From positions 862,299-926,298 of the forward strand of contig NZ_QBFD01000046.1 in the NCBI RefSeq assembly GCF_003335585.1: DNA of 64,000 nucleotides, written 5' to 3'. Source of the stretch: Sulfitobacter sp. DFL-14 (lineage in GTDB: Bacteria; Pseudomonadota; Alphaproteobacteria; Rhodobacterales; Rhodobacteraceae). Every line of letters starts with the position of its first letter. The stretch's first letter is position 1. The translations under genes and the position numbers were made by a program. Of this stretch, positions 26,023 through 34,927 are shown one piece after another. Below the pieces are notes generated by a model. That model was given only the letters and a program-made list of their open reading frames with translations, was not told the origin of the DNA and did not search any database.

Positions 26023-27303
26023 TCAGAAGGACATCGAGGTGTAATCGACTTCATCGGGATAGAGCGTATCCTCGATGGAGGTCGTATGCACCTTGACCAG
26101 TTTGCCCTCTTCGACTTTCGAGATGTATTGCACGCCGAAAACCTGGTGCGTCTTGCCATTGAAGCGTTTCGGCCCCTGCGGGTGCGCATCGCTTTGCGGC
26201 ATGTCGGTCATCGCCTCGACTGCCTCGATCAGTTTCGCGCGGTCTTCGGGGCCCTGGTAACCGGCGGCCTCCATCCCGGCCTTGATGACGTGCAGGGTTT
26301 CCCAGCAGCCGAACATATGGGCGTAGGTCGAAACATCCTTGGGGTCCGACACGGACGCGCCGTTGGCATCCACGCCCACCGCCTCGCGGAACATCTTGTC
26401 ATGGCTGGTCTGGTCTTCCTGCGCGTAGCGCGGGTTGCCCTCCCAGAAATAGGTGCCTTCGAGGAATTCCAGCCCCGGCGACGCCAGATCAACCGCTTCG
26501 AGCGAGTCGATGAAGCCAAAGATCTCGGGCCGCGAGGGGCCAAAGAATTCGCCCAGCTCCTTGACGAAGGTCAGAACGGCAGGGCCGACCATCACGTGAT
26601 AGATCACTTCGGTATCGCGCGGGATCTTGGGGAAGTATTTGGTAAAGGAGGTCTCGGTCGGCGGGATCGCGATCATCTCCAGCACCTCGCCGCCCTGCTC
26701 CTTGATCGCCGCCGAGAAATAGTCGCGGTGGTCATGGCCGAAGGCAAAGTCGGGATAGATCATCGTGACCTTCTTGCCCAGATTCTCCGACACATAGGGC
26801 GCCATCGCCTGGACCTGGCTTTTCACGTCGGTGATGCCGGGTTGCAGGGTATAGCGGTTCAACATGCCGCTGGCGACGTGATGTCCTTCGGAAACCACGA
26901 AATAAGGCAGTTTCAGCTCGCCCGCGGCCGGGGCGGAGCCGATCACCACATGGCTGAACAGCGTGCCGAAGGCCACGTCGCAGCCTGACTGGTTCGCGAA
27001 TTTCTCCAGCACTTCCGCGCCGCGCTTGGGGTCAGTGCCGTCATCCTCGGCCACGATCTCCACCGGTCGGCCATTGATGCCGCCCGCGTCGTTGATCATC
27101 TTGACGGCGGCCTCGGTGGTGCGCCCGTACCAGCGGCCATAGGCGGCGCCGATGCCGGTCGAATGCTGCTGAAAGCCGATCTTGATCGGTGCGCTTGACT
27201 GCGCGCTGGCAAAGCGGGCGGCCAGCGGTGCGGCGGCCAGAAGCCCGCCGGCGGCAGCACCCTTCAGTACGCTACGGCGATTTGTCATCAGTTTAGGTGT
27301 CAT
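26023..27303 (-). CDS. Periplasmic substrate-binding protein of the LIV-type ABC transporter, Tat-exported
   Basis: A 426-residue type 1 binding protein. The N terminus carries a twin-arginine signal (NRRSVLKG, a hydrophobic stretch, and AQS cleavage region near residue 35). The mature protein opens IKIGFQQHSTGIGAAYGRW and contains VEIVAEDDGTDPKRGAEVLE, typical of LivK/amide-binding relatives. ATG at 27303 is preceded by GGAGAG. Tat export suggests folding before export. It is first in the livHMGF operon, and its place between the Mo hydroxylase and HyuAB genes suggests it binds their substrate and not a branched-chain amino acid. Confidence 0.88.
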   Translation of the reverse strand: MTPKLMTNRRSVLKGAAAGGLLAAAPLAARFASAQSSAPIKIGFQQHSTGIGAAYGRWYGRTTEAAVKMINDAGGINGRPVEIVAEDDGTDPKRGAEVLEKFANQSGCDVAFGTLFSHVVIGSAPAAGELKLPYFVVSEGHHVASGMLNRYTLQPGITDVKSQVQAMAPYVSENLGKKVTMIYPDFAFGHDHRDYFSAAIKEQGGEVLEMIAIPPTETSFTKYFPKIPRDTEVIYHVMVGPAVLTFVKELGEFFGPSRPEIFGFIDSLEAVDLASPGLEFLEGTYFWEGNPRYAQEDQTSHDKMFREAVGVDANGASVSDPKDVSTYAHMFGCWETLHVIKAGMEAAGYQGPEDRAKLIEAVEAMTDMPQSDAHPQGPKRFNGKTHQVFGVQYISKVEEGKLVKVHTTSIEDTLYPDEVDYTSMSF

Positions 27304-27362
27304 TCCAACTCTCCCTGTTGGGCGGGACCATTTTCGGTTTCCCGTTTGTCCCTGAATGTTGT

Positions 27363-27376
27363 TTGCATACATGCAA
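27363..27376. promoter_or_regulatory. Inverted repeat upstream of the ABC transporter operon
   Basis: TTGCAT-AC-ATGCAA is a perfect inverted repeat 60 bases upstream of the binding-protein start. A second small one, CAGAA-TT-TTCTG, follows about 7 bases away. Either could be an operator; neither clearly matches the TTGGT..ACAAG sites. Confidence 0.35.
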
Positions 27377-27418
27377 TTTGTCCAGAATTTTCTGAACATC
27401 GCATTCCGGTAAGGCGAT

Positions 27419-28795
27419 TCATGCCCCTTTTGGCGCGGCCAGCAACCACAAACCGAGCATTGTGTAGGCAATCATGAAGATCGAGAGCGGCAGCGTCGCC
27501 ACAGCGGCGCGCGGCCCCTCGCCGAACAACCGCAGCGCGATGCGATGCGACAGCAGGACCGACCAGACATGCCCCAGCACCACCAGCCCCGCCTGCGTCA
27601 CCCAGATCACGCGCACACTGTCGATGCTGTTGAAGAACCCGGTGGTCACCCGGAACGGCTGGATGCCCAGCCAGTCCGCCCCGCGCGCGAAAGGATCGCT
27701 GAGCGCCGCGATGGCATATTGGATCTGGACCAGAAAGGAGGTGAGGTAATGGGCAATGTGATAGACCAGCGCAATCGGCAACAGGCTGAGAGCTAGCCAG
27801 CCGAAGGCCTGTGCATAGCGGACCTCTGCCCGGGCAAGGCGCAGGCCCAGCCAGACCGCCAGGGCAAAGACGCCCAGAAGTGCTGCGAAAGCCAGCGCCA
27901 GCCCGGTCAGCGTCTGCGCCACCACGGCGGAGCGGCCCGGAAACTCCAGCGGGTTCACGCCGATCCGGCCAAGCCACCAGAATGTCCCGTTCAGCCCGTC
28001 GAAACTGCCCACGGCCAGCAGGGTCAGGGCGAAAATCCCGGCGGCTGGTGCTGGCCTGTCTGCCAACAGCCGCCAGCCCGGCCCGCCCAGCCCGGCCCGC
28101 CCCGAAAGGCGCAGGGGCGCGAGGCTGGCAAAGGCCGCAAAGACCGCATGCCCCAGTTCCGCATGTTCCAGCCAGCGCCGCCCGAACAGGATCATGCCCG
28201 CAAAGGTCACCAGCCAGTAGATCGCGACGAAACGCGCCAGCCGCGCCGGATCGTCGGGCGCGATATCTGCCAGCAGGAAGGCGGCAAAGCCCAGCAGCAG
28301 CGCCACGGCGGGCCAGAGGCCCAGCCTCGCGGGCAAGTTCAAGACAGGCCGAAGTGGCCCCAGCAGCTGGTAAAGCCCGGTCCAGGGGTTGATCCAGCGC
28401 CAGAGGTTGCCCAGAACACCCGACAGGCTGACCGCTGCCACCCAGCCCAGGGTCCAGAAGCTGAGCGGCATCAGATTCGACAGCGGGTCGCGCGGCCCGG
28501 TGAAGCCAAGATAAAGCACAAAAAACAGGCAGATCAGCGAAACACGGCTGCATATTTGCTGCGCGTGCTCAAAACGTCGCGGTGCAAGGGGGCGATGCGC
28601 AAAGAGCCCCCTGACCGCGCCACCGGGCAGCGCAAACAATGCCAGCACCGTCAAAGTCACCGCCGCCACACCTGCCGCCGTATAAACTTCGGTCGGCAGC
28701 AGCAGGACAAATCCCTGCTCCGACACATGCGCCTGTGCCGCAGCGGGCAGCAAGGCGCCCAGCTTGACGCCTATGACGATCTCACGCAGTCTCAT
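27419..28795 (-). CDS. Polytopic membrane protein, function unknown
   Basis: A 458-residue membrane protein with an N-terminal signal-like segment ending near AAAQAHVSEQG and about ten hydrophobic helices. The pattern NLWRWINPWTGLY recalls the NPWxxLY motif of membrane proteins often labelled 'fenitrothion hydrolase'; that label is weak and I do not adopt it. Its ATG is only 29 bases from the start of the divergent secreted-protein gene, so the two probably share overlapping promoters. Confidence 0.7.
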   Translation of the reverse strand: MRLREIVIGVKLGALLPAAAQAHVSEQGFVLLLPTEVYTAAGVAAVTLTVLALFALPGGAVRGLFAHRPLAPRRFEHAQQICSRVSLICLFFVLYLGFTGPRDPLSNLMPLSFWTLGWVAAVSLSGVLGNLWRWINPWTGLYQLLGPLRPVLNLPARLGLWPAVALLLGFAAFLLADIAPDDPARLARFVAIYWLVTFAGMILFGRRWLEHAELGHAVFAAFASLAPLRLSGRAGLGGPGWRLLADRPAPAAGIFALTLLAVGSFDGLNGTFWWLGRIGVNPLEFPGRSAVVAQTLTGLALAFAALLGVFALAVWLGLRLARAEVRYAQAFGWLALSLLPIALVYHIAHYLTSFLVQIQYAIAALSDPFARGADWLGIQPFRVTTGFFNSIDSVRVIWVTQAGLVVLGHVWSVLLSHRIALRLFGEGPRAAVATLPLSIFMIAYTMLGLWLLAAPKGA

Positions 28796-28824
28796 GGCGG
28801 CACTCTGGCGACGGGAAACGGGAT

Positions 28825-29595
28825 TTGAAAGCGGCTTTTGTTCTTGTGGCCCTTGCGGCGCTGTCGCTTGCGGTCTGGCTGGCGGGCTTTGGCGGTGCCG
28901 CCTCCCGGTTGCTGATCGAGAATGCTGTGGCCCAGCCGATGGACGATGGCCACCTTGGCGCTTTCCTGAGCATCGACAACCAGGGCGCGCCCGACCGGCT
29001 GCTGGCGGTGTCCAGCCCGGTGGCGGCGGCGACGCTTTACAGCCCGGCCAGCGCGGAGGGGCTGCCGGTGCCCAGCGGACATTCCGCCCTGGCGCTGGAT
29101 GCGGCCCATATCAGCATCCGCCAACCCGAAACCCCTTTTGCCCATGGCGCCCTCGTGCCGCTGGTCCTGAGCTTTGCCAATGCAGGGGACGTGACCGTCA
29201 AGGCGCGCATGTCGGACCCGGCACAGGCCGGTGCCGCAGGCGAAGTGGGCCTATTCGGCATGGGCGACATCTGCATCGTGGGAGACGGCGAACCGGCACC
29301 GGAGATCGCGATCGACGCCACGCCCGAGGGCGCGGGCTGGCAAGTGCGGATCACGGCCCGCGACTTCACCTTTTCCGAGGATCTGATGGGTCTTTACCAT
29401 GTGCCCGGCACCGGACACGGCCATATCTATGTGGGCGGGATGAAGCTGGGGCGGCTCTTTGCCCCCGAATACCACATCGGCCCCCTGCCCCCGGGGTCCC
29501 ACGAAATCCGGGTGACGCTGAACACCAATGACCACCGCGCCTATGTGGTCGGCGACACGCCTGTCACCGCCAGCACCATCATAACGGTTGACTAA
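28825..29595 (+). CDS. Secreted protein with PCuAC-like N-terminal domain
   Basis: A 256-residue protein with one hydrophobic N-terminal segment (signal or anchor, about residues 3-25). Residues about 40-130 follow the copper chaperone PCu(A)C pattern: DGHLGAFLSIDNQG, VPSGHSALALDAAHISI and VPLVLSFANAGDVTVKA. The methionine/histidine copper ligands of that family are largely absent. The C-terminal half has His-rich patches such as HVPGTGHGHIYVG. The likely start is TTG at 28825. It probably works with the divergent membrane protein. Copper handling is a tentative inference. Confidence 0.65.
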   Translation: MKAAFVLVALAALSLAVWLAGFGGAASRLLIENAVAQPMDDGHLGAFLSIDNQGAPDRLLAVSSPVAAATLYSPASAEGLPVPSGHSALALDAAHISIRQPETPFAHGALVPLVLSFANAGDVTVKARMSDPAQAGAAGEVGLFGMGDICIVGDGEPAPEIAIDATPEGAGWQVRITARDFTFSEDLMGLYHVPGTGHGHIYVGGMKLGRLFAPEYHIGPLPPGSHEIRVTLNTNDHRAYVVGDTPVTASTIITVD

Positions 29596-29616
29596 ACGCG
29601 GCGCTTCGCGATTTTA

Positions 29617-29628
29617 TTGGTACACAAG
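29617..29628. promoter_or_regulatory. Candidate MarR operator, site 2
   Basis: TTGGTACACAAG lies 24 bases before the hyuA start and matches 10 of 12 positions of the site in the marR/FAD-subunit gap at 21847-21858. Confidence 0.45.
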
Positions 29629-29651
29629 TGAGTTTGGCGAAAGGCACCGGC

Positions 29652-31709
29652 GTGGAACACTCCGAAACGAGGGGCAGCATCATTGGTGTGGATGTCGGCG
29701 GCACCTTTACAGACCTGGTGATGGTGGACAGCGCAAGTGGCACCATGCGCATCGCCAAGACACCGACAACCCTTGATAACCAGGCCTTTGGCGTGCTGGC
29801 GGCACTGGAACAGGCCGAGGTCGATCTGGGCGAGGTCGGCTTGATCGTGCATGGCACGACCACCACGACCAACGCGGTGCTGGAACGCAAACTGTCGCGC
29901 ACCGGGCTGATCACCACCGCCGGGTTCCGCGATGTGCTGGAACTGGGGCGGCGCACCCGTCCGCAGGCCTATGGGATGAAAGGGCAGTTCACGCCGATCA
30001 TCCCCCGCGACCTGCGGCTGGAAGTGCCCGAACGGATGGACGCCCAGGGCAATGTGCTGATCCCGCTGGATGAGGACGCTTTGCGCGCCGCGATCAGGCA
30101 GTTGGTCGACGCGGGCTGCGAGGCACTGGTGATCCATTTCCTGCATGCCTATGCCAACCCGGCGCATGAGCTGCGCGCCGCCGAGATCGCCGCAGAACTA
30201 TGGCCAAACAGCTACATCACCACCGGCCACAGCCTGCTGTCGGAAAGCCGCGAGTTCGAGCGCGGTGTGACGGCGGCGGTCAATGCCTCTGTCCAGCCGC
30301 TGCTGGAGCGCTACGTCGCGCGGCTGCGCGATGAGCTGGCGGCCAAGGGCTATCGCGGCGATGTTCTGGTGATGAACGGCAATGGCGGCATGGTGTCCTC
30401 GAAACTGGTCGCGCGGGAGGCGGCAAAAACCGTAATGTCCGGCCCCGCCTCCGGCGTGATGGCCGCCGCCTATACCGGCAGGCGCGCGTCGGAGCCGAAC
30501 CTGCTGACCTATGACATGGGCGGCACCAGCACCGATGTCGCGCTGATCCGCGACGGCACGCCGCCTGTTTCGAACGAGATCGAGGTGGAATATGCCATGC
30601 CGATCCATGTGCCCATGGTCGACGTGCGCACCGTGGGGGCCGGTGGCGGCTCCATCGCGCGGGTCAATGCCGCCGGGCTGCTTGAGGTCGGACCGGAAAG
30701 CGCCGGGGCCGATCCGGGGCCGATCTGCTATGGCAAGGGCGGCACGCGGCCGACGATTTCGGATGCCAACATGCTGCTGGGCCGCTTGAATACCGCCAAG
30801 CTGAACGCGGTGGCGGGTGGCGTCGGGATGGAGGAGCTTGCCGCGATCTTTGCCCGCGAACTCGGCGCACCGCTGGGGGTTGATGCCCATGGCGCGGCGG
30901 ATGCGGTCATTCGTATGGCCAATGCCAAGATGGCGGGGGCAATCCGCATGGTGTCGCTGTCGCTGGGGGCGGACCCGCGCGACTTTGCCCTGTTTGCCTT
31001 TGGCGGCGCGGGGCCGCTCCATGCCGCCGCTCTTGCGCGCGAGCTGGGCGTGCCCCGCGTGCTGGTGCCTGCCCGCCCCGGCATCACCAATGCGCTGGGC
31101 TGTGCCGTAGCCGACCTGCGCCATGATTTTGTGCAAACCCTGAACCAGCCGCTGGACGATCTGGACATTCCCGCGCTGCACGCCGCATTTGCCGGGCAAC
31201 TGGCCGAAGGTCAGGCGGCATTGGCGCGTGAAAACATCACCGTCACCCGTGTCGAACACCATTTCAGCGCCGACATGCAGTTCCTGGGGCAAAGCCATGT
31301 GGTGCGTGTCCCGCTGGCGGATGCGACACCCACGGCAGAAACCCTGCGCAGCCGCTTCAACGAGGTCTACTGGCAACGCTTCAAGGTGGCGCTGCCGGAG
31401 ATCCGCGCGCGCATCGTCAATGTGAATTGTTCGGTCATCGGGGTCTGCGCACCGGTGGACCTGTCGCGGCTGATCGACGCTGCGGGCAGGCAGGCCCATG
31501 CCACGCCCACCGGGCACCGCCAAGTGTATTTCGACGGCAGCCCCCATGACACGCCGATCTACTGGCGCGATCACCTGCCGGCTGATGTGACGCTGGAGGG
31601 CCCCGCGATCATCGAACAGCTTGATTGCACCACCCTGATCCCGCCCGGTGACCGCGTCCAGGGCGGCGTCGACGGCAACCTGATGATCCATATCGGAGCG
31701 GCGGAATGA
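29652..31709 (+). CDS. hyuA: Hydantoinase/oxoprolinase subunit A (HyuA)
   Basis: A 685-residue ATP-dependent lactamase subunit of the HyuA/5-oxoprolinase family. It opens with the phosphate-binding GVDVGGTFTDLV and continues with HGTTTTTNAVLER, TYDMGGTSTDVAL, VGAGGGSIA and FAFGGAGPLHA in the expected order. The start is taken as GTG at 29652, with GAAAGG 7 bases upstream; GTG at 29628 would overlap the candidate operator. With HyuB it cleaves a cyclic amide using ATP. The context suggests a lactam made by ring reduction of a hydroxylated heterocycle. Confidence 0.9.
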   Translation: MEHSETRGSIIGVDVGGTFTDLVMVDSASGTMRIAKTPTTLDNQAFGVLAALEQAEVDLGEVGLIVHGTTTTTNAVLERKLSRTGLITTAGFRDVLELGRRTRPQAYGMKGQFTPIIPRDLRLEVPERMDAQGNVLIPLDEDALRAAIRQLVDAGCEALVIHFLHAYANPAHELRAAEIAAELWPNSYITTGHSLLSESREFERGVTAAVNASVQPLLERYVARLRDELAAKGYRGDVLVMNGNGGMVSSKLVAREAAKTVMSGPASGVMAAAYTGRRASEPNLLTYDMGGTSTDVALIRDGTPPVSNEIEVEYAMPIHVPMVDVRTVGAGGGSIARVNAAGLLEVGPESAGADPGPICYGKGGTRPTISDANMLLGRLNTAKLNAVAGGVGMEELAAIFARELGAPLGVDAHGAADAVIRMANAKMAGAIRMVSLSLGADPRDFALFAFGGAGPLHAAALARELGVPRVLVPARPGITNALGCAVADLRHDFVQTLNQPLDDLDIPALHAAFAGQLAEGQAALARENITVTRVEHHFSADMQFLGQSHVVRVPLADATPTAETLRSRFNEVYWQRFKVALPEIRARIVNVNCSVIGVCAPVDLSRLIDAAGRQAHATPTGHRQVYFDGSPHDTPIYWRDHLPADVTLEGPAIIEQLDCTTLIPPGDRVQGGVDGNLMIHIGAAE

Positions 31710-33355
31710 GCAGTATCGACCCCATCACCCTTTCGGTCATTCAGGCGGGCCTGCAACAGGTTTGCGACGAGATGGACCTCAGCTTCTCCCGCGCGGCCTT
31801 CTCTCCCGTGATCGCAGAGGCGAACGACCGCTCCGACGGGATCTATGCCGCCGAGGATGGCGCGCTGATTGCCCAGGGCGCGGGCGGCTTGCCGGTCTTT
31901 GTCGGCACCATGCAATATTCCACCCGTACCCTGATCGAGATGATTGCGGCGGGCACCGCCCCTGCCCCGCAGCCCGACGACATCTATATCGTCAATGACC
32001 CCTACCTTGGCGGCACGCATCTGATGGATGTGCGCTTTGCCCGGCCTTTTTACCGCAATGGTGAAATCTTTTGCTGGCTCAGCAACACGGGGCATTGGCC
32101 CGACACGGGCGGTGCCGTGCCGGGCGGCTTTTCCGCCTCAGCCACCAGCGTCGAACAGGAAGGGCTGCGCCTGCCGCCGGTGCGCCTGTTCAAACAGGGT
32201 GTGCTGGACCCGGAAATCTACGCGATCATCTGCTCCAACATCCGGGTGGCCGACCAGCGTATCGGTGACGTCAAGGCGCAGGCCGCCGCGCTGATGGTGG
32301 GAGAGGAACAGCTAAACGCGCTGCTGGACCGCTACGGCGACGACGTGGTGCGTACGGCGATTGCCGAACTGCGCACGCGGGCCGAGGCGCAGATGCGCAG
32401 CCTGATCGACGAGATCCCGGATGGGGAATATACCTCCACCGCCTGGATCGACAGTGATGGGGTGGTGAACGAACCGCTGGCGATCCGGCTGAAGGTGACC
32501 AAGGCGCCCGGCCATCTGACGTTCGACTTTGCGGGCAGCAGCCCGCCCTGCATGGGGCCGATGAATTCGGTGCTGGCGACCACCTTGTCCTCCGTCTACC
32601 TCGCGATGCGCCATATCTTTCCGCAGGTGCCGATCAGCGCGGGCGCGTTCGAGCCGCTGGAGGTGATCCGCCCCACCGGCACATTCCTTGACGCACAATA
32701 CCCCCGCCCGGTGTCGGGCTGCGCGGCCGAGGTCAGCCAGCGCATCGCCGAAGCCGTTTTTGCGGCCCTGGTCGAAGCACTGCCGCACCGCGTCACAGCA
32801 GCGCCGGCTGGCACCAGCGGCAACTTTGCCCTGGGCGGGCATGACCCGCTGACCGGGCGCGATTTTGTGATGTATCAGCTTTCGGGCGGCGGCTATGGCG
32901 GCAATGCAGATCATGACGGCATCGCCAACGGCTGTTCCACCATCGGCATTTCCAAGGCCCCCCCGGTCGAGATCATGGAGCAGAATTTTCCGGTGCTCTA
33001 CCACCGCTACGCCCTGCGCGAAGGATCAGGCGGCGCGGGGCGGCATCGCGGCGGTCTGGGGCTGGATTACGAGTTGGAGCTCAGGCGCGGTGACGCGCGG
33101 GCGAGTTTCGTGATGGACCATGGACGCTTTGGCCCGCAAGGCGCGCTGGGCGGTGCCGATGGCGCGAAAAACGAGGTCGAGGTCTGGCGCGACGGTCACC
33201 GCTACATCCCCGAACACCTGTCCAAGGAACAGGATATCGCGCTGAAAGCGGGTGACCGGGTGCGGGTGAAAACCCCGGGCGGCGGTGGCTTTGGCCCAGC
33301 ATCCGAACGTGACCCCGCCCTCAGCGAAGAAGATACGCGGCTGGGCCGGAGCTGA
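31706..33355 (+). CDS. hyuB: Hydantoinase/oxoprolinase subunit B (HyuB)
   Basis: A 549-residue partner of HyuA. Typical segments are ITLSVIQAGLQQVCDEMD at the start, IVNDPYLGGTHLMD, and the C-terminal GSGGAGRHRGGLG and KTPGGGGFG. It overlaps hyuA by ATGA, so the subunits are co-translated. It ends 7 bases before the end of the convergent Anbu gene. Confidence 0.9.
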   Translation: MSSIDPITLSVIQAGLQQVCDEMDLSFSRAAFSPVIAEANDRSDGIYAAEDGALIAQGAGGLPVFVGTMQYSTRTLIEMIAAGTAPAPQPDDIYIVNDPYLGGTHLMDVRFARPFYRNGEIFCWLSNTGHWPDTGGAVPGGFSASATSVEQEGLRLPPVRLFKQGVLDPEIYAIICSNIRVADQRIGDVKAQAAALMVGEEQLNALLDRYGDDVVRTAIAELRTRAEAQMRSLIDEIPDGEYTSTAWIDSDGVVNEPLAIRLKVTKAPGHLTFDFAGSSPPCMGPMNSVLATTLSSVYLAMRHIFPQVPISAGAFEPLEVIRPTGTFLDAQYPRPVSGCAAEVSQRIAEAVFAALVEALPHRVTAAPAGTSGNFALGGHDPLTGRDFVMYQLSGGGYGGNADHDGIANGCSTIGISKAPPVEIMEQNFPVLYHRYALREGSGGAGRHRGGLGLDYELELRRGDARASFVMDHGRFGPQGALGGADGAKNEVEVWRDGHRYIPEHLSKEQDIALKAGDRVRVKTPGGGGFGPASERDPALSEEDTRLGRS

Positions 33356-33362
33356 CGCCCCG

Positions 33363-34094
33363 TCAGACCGAATAGCTGGGCAGCAGCTGGAAGGCATCGC
33401 GCAGCGCGTCGCCCCAGCCGGTGGAGATGGATTGATAGACCGGATCATCCTTGCCCACGCGCTTTTGCCGCGATGTGTCGAAGGAATCCGTCTCATACAC
33501 CATCAGGTCAAAGGGCAGCCCCACCGACAGATTCGATTTCACCGTCGAATCAAACGAAACCAGCAACAGCTTGATCGCCTCTTCAAAGCTCATGTTCCGG
33601 TCATAGGCCCGCACGAGGATCGGTTTGCCGTATTTCGTCTCTCCGATCTGGAAGAAGGGCGTATCGTCGGTGATCTCGATGAAATTGCCCTGGGGGTAGA
33701 CCAGGAACACGGTCGGCGGCCCCGCCCCGATCTGGCCGCCCACGATGACCGAGGCGGCAAACTGGTCGTCGGAAGTCTGCCCAGTGGGTGAGCTGTCCAC
33801 GATCACTTCCTTGAGGGTCGCCCCCACCAGCCGCGCCACCTGAAACATGGTGGGCTGGCGCAGGATGCTCGGGTCGCGGTCCTCGGGCGACTTGGAGCGT
33901 TCCTCCAGCAGGCTGATCATCGCCTGGGTGGTGGCCAGGTTGCCTGCGGTCATGATCGTGATGGCCCGTTCGCCCGGCGTGGACCAGGTGAACATCTTTT
34001 TGCTGGTTGCAAAATTATCGACACCCGCGCTGGTGCGGGTGTCCGACATGAAGACCAGACCCGTGTTGATCCGCATCCCGATGCAATACGTCAT
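33363..34094 (-). CDS. Anbu, proteasome-like peptidase
   Basis: A 243-residue Ntn-hydrolase of the Anbu (bacterial proteasome-related) family. The sequence starts MTYCIGMRINTGLVFMSDTR; removal of Met leaves Thr2 as the expected nucleophile. The segment ITIMTAGNLATTQ is also typical. Anbu forms self-assembled rings with a substrate not yet settled. It is the last gene of the four-gene operon with transglutaminase, alpha-E and ATP-grasp genes, the known Anbu neighbourhood. Confidence 0.92.
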   Translation of the reverse strand: MTYCIGMRINTGLVFMSDTRTSAGVDNFATSKKMFTWSTPGERAITIMTAGNLATTQAMISLLEERSKSPEDRDPSILRQPTMFQVARLVGATLKEVIVDSSPTGQTSDDQFAASVIVGGQIGAGPPTVFLVYPQGNFIEITDDTPFFQIGETKYGKPILVRAYDRNMSFEEAIKLLLVSFDSTVKSNLSVGLPFDLMVYETDSFDTSRQKRVGKDDPVYQSISTGWGDALRDAFQLLPSYSV

Positions 34095-34126
34095 CCGATT
34101 TTCCGATTACGAGGTTCAGCCCAGAA

Positions 34127-34927
34127 TTACTGCTGCACCTGCAAAGATACAATCAATTCTTCCTCTGCCGACCCCAGCCGCAGCCCTTCGATCGGCGAGG
34201 CGTCGCGTGCGTCGCGCCCGATGGCGATGCGCACATAGCGTTCGTCCGGCGAATAGCCGTTGGAGATGTCGAAACCGACCCAGCCCAGCCCGTCCACATG
34301 CGCCTCTGCCCAGGCGTGGGTGGCATCCTGATCCACCCGGTCGTTCATCATCAGGTAGCCGCTGACATAGCGCGCCGGGATGCCCGCAACCCGCGCGGCA
34401 GAGATGAAGATCTGCGCATGATCCTGACAGACCCCGCCGCCACCGCCAGTCAGCGCCTCTTCGGCTGTGGTGTGGCTGTGGGTATTGCCCAGGCTGTAGG
34501 GCACCCGTTCCAGGATCGCGGCGGACAGCCCGTGCAGCCCGTCCAGCGGATTGTCATAGCCCCTCAATATGCCAGCGATAGCGCGGATTTCAGGGCCCGG
34601 TTCCGTCGAAAGGGTCGGCTCCCTGAAGTGCCACAGCGGCGCGCGGGTATAGATCTGGCCCAACACGCCACTGGCGTTTTTGGTCTCGACCGTGCCAGAG
34701 GCCTTGATCGACAGCGCCTGCCCGCCGGGGTCGAGGCTGACCAGATCGACATGGTTGCCATAATGGTCGAGGTACTGGTTCTCGACCTTGCCACCCTTGA
34801 CCACGATGTTCCAGTCAATGACCTCTTGCACCGCAGAGGACAGCGGACGCAGGCGCACCTTTTGCAGCGCGTAGCTGACCGGCGCGGTGTAAAGATACTC
34901 GGTGGTATGGCTGATCTGGATCTGCAT
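34127..34927 (-). CDS. Transglutaminase-like family protein
   Basis: A 266-residue protein with the bacterial transglutaminase-like N-terminal domain (ISHTTEYLYTAPVSYALQKV) and the catalytic Cys in GGGGVCQDHAQIF, His in ATHAWAEAHVDG, and Asp in WVGFDISNG. In Anbu operons it is thought to act on the peptide product or tag; the reaction is not known. It ends 32 bases before the Anbu start. Confidence 0.9.
   Translation of the reverse strand: MQIQISHTTEYLYTAPVSYALQKVRLRPLSSAVQEVIDWNIVVKGGKVENQYLDHYGNHVDLVSLDPGGQALSIKASGTVETKNASGVLGQIYTRAPLWHFREPTLSTEPGPEIRAIAGILRGYDNPLDGLHGLSAAILERVPYSLGNTHSHTTAEEALTGGGGGVCQDHAQIFISAARVAGIPARYVSGYLMMNDRVDQDATHAWAEAHVDGLGWVGFDISNGYSPDERYVRIAIGRDARDASPIEGLRLGSAEEELIVSLQVQQ

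Noticed and set aside
27300..28553. 417-codon minus-strand frame in the membrane-protein region
   Set aside because: It overlaps the clear multi-helix membrane protein (27419-28795) in another frame and has the Gly/Arg/Ala-rich composition of a shadow.
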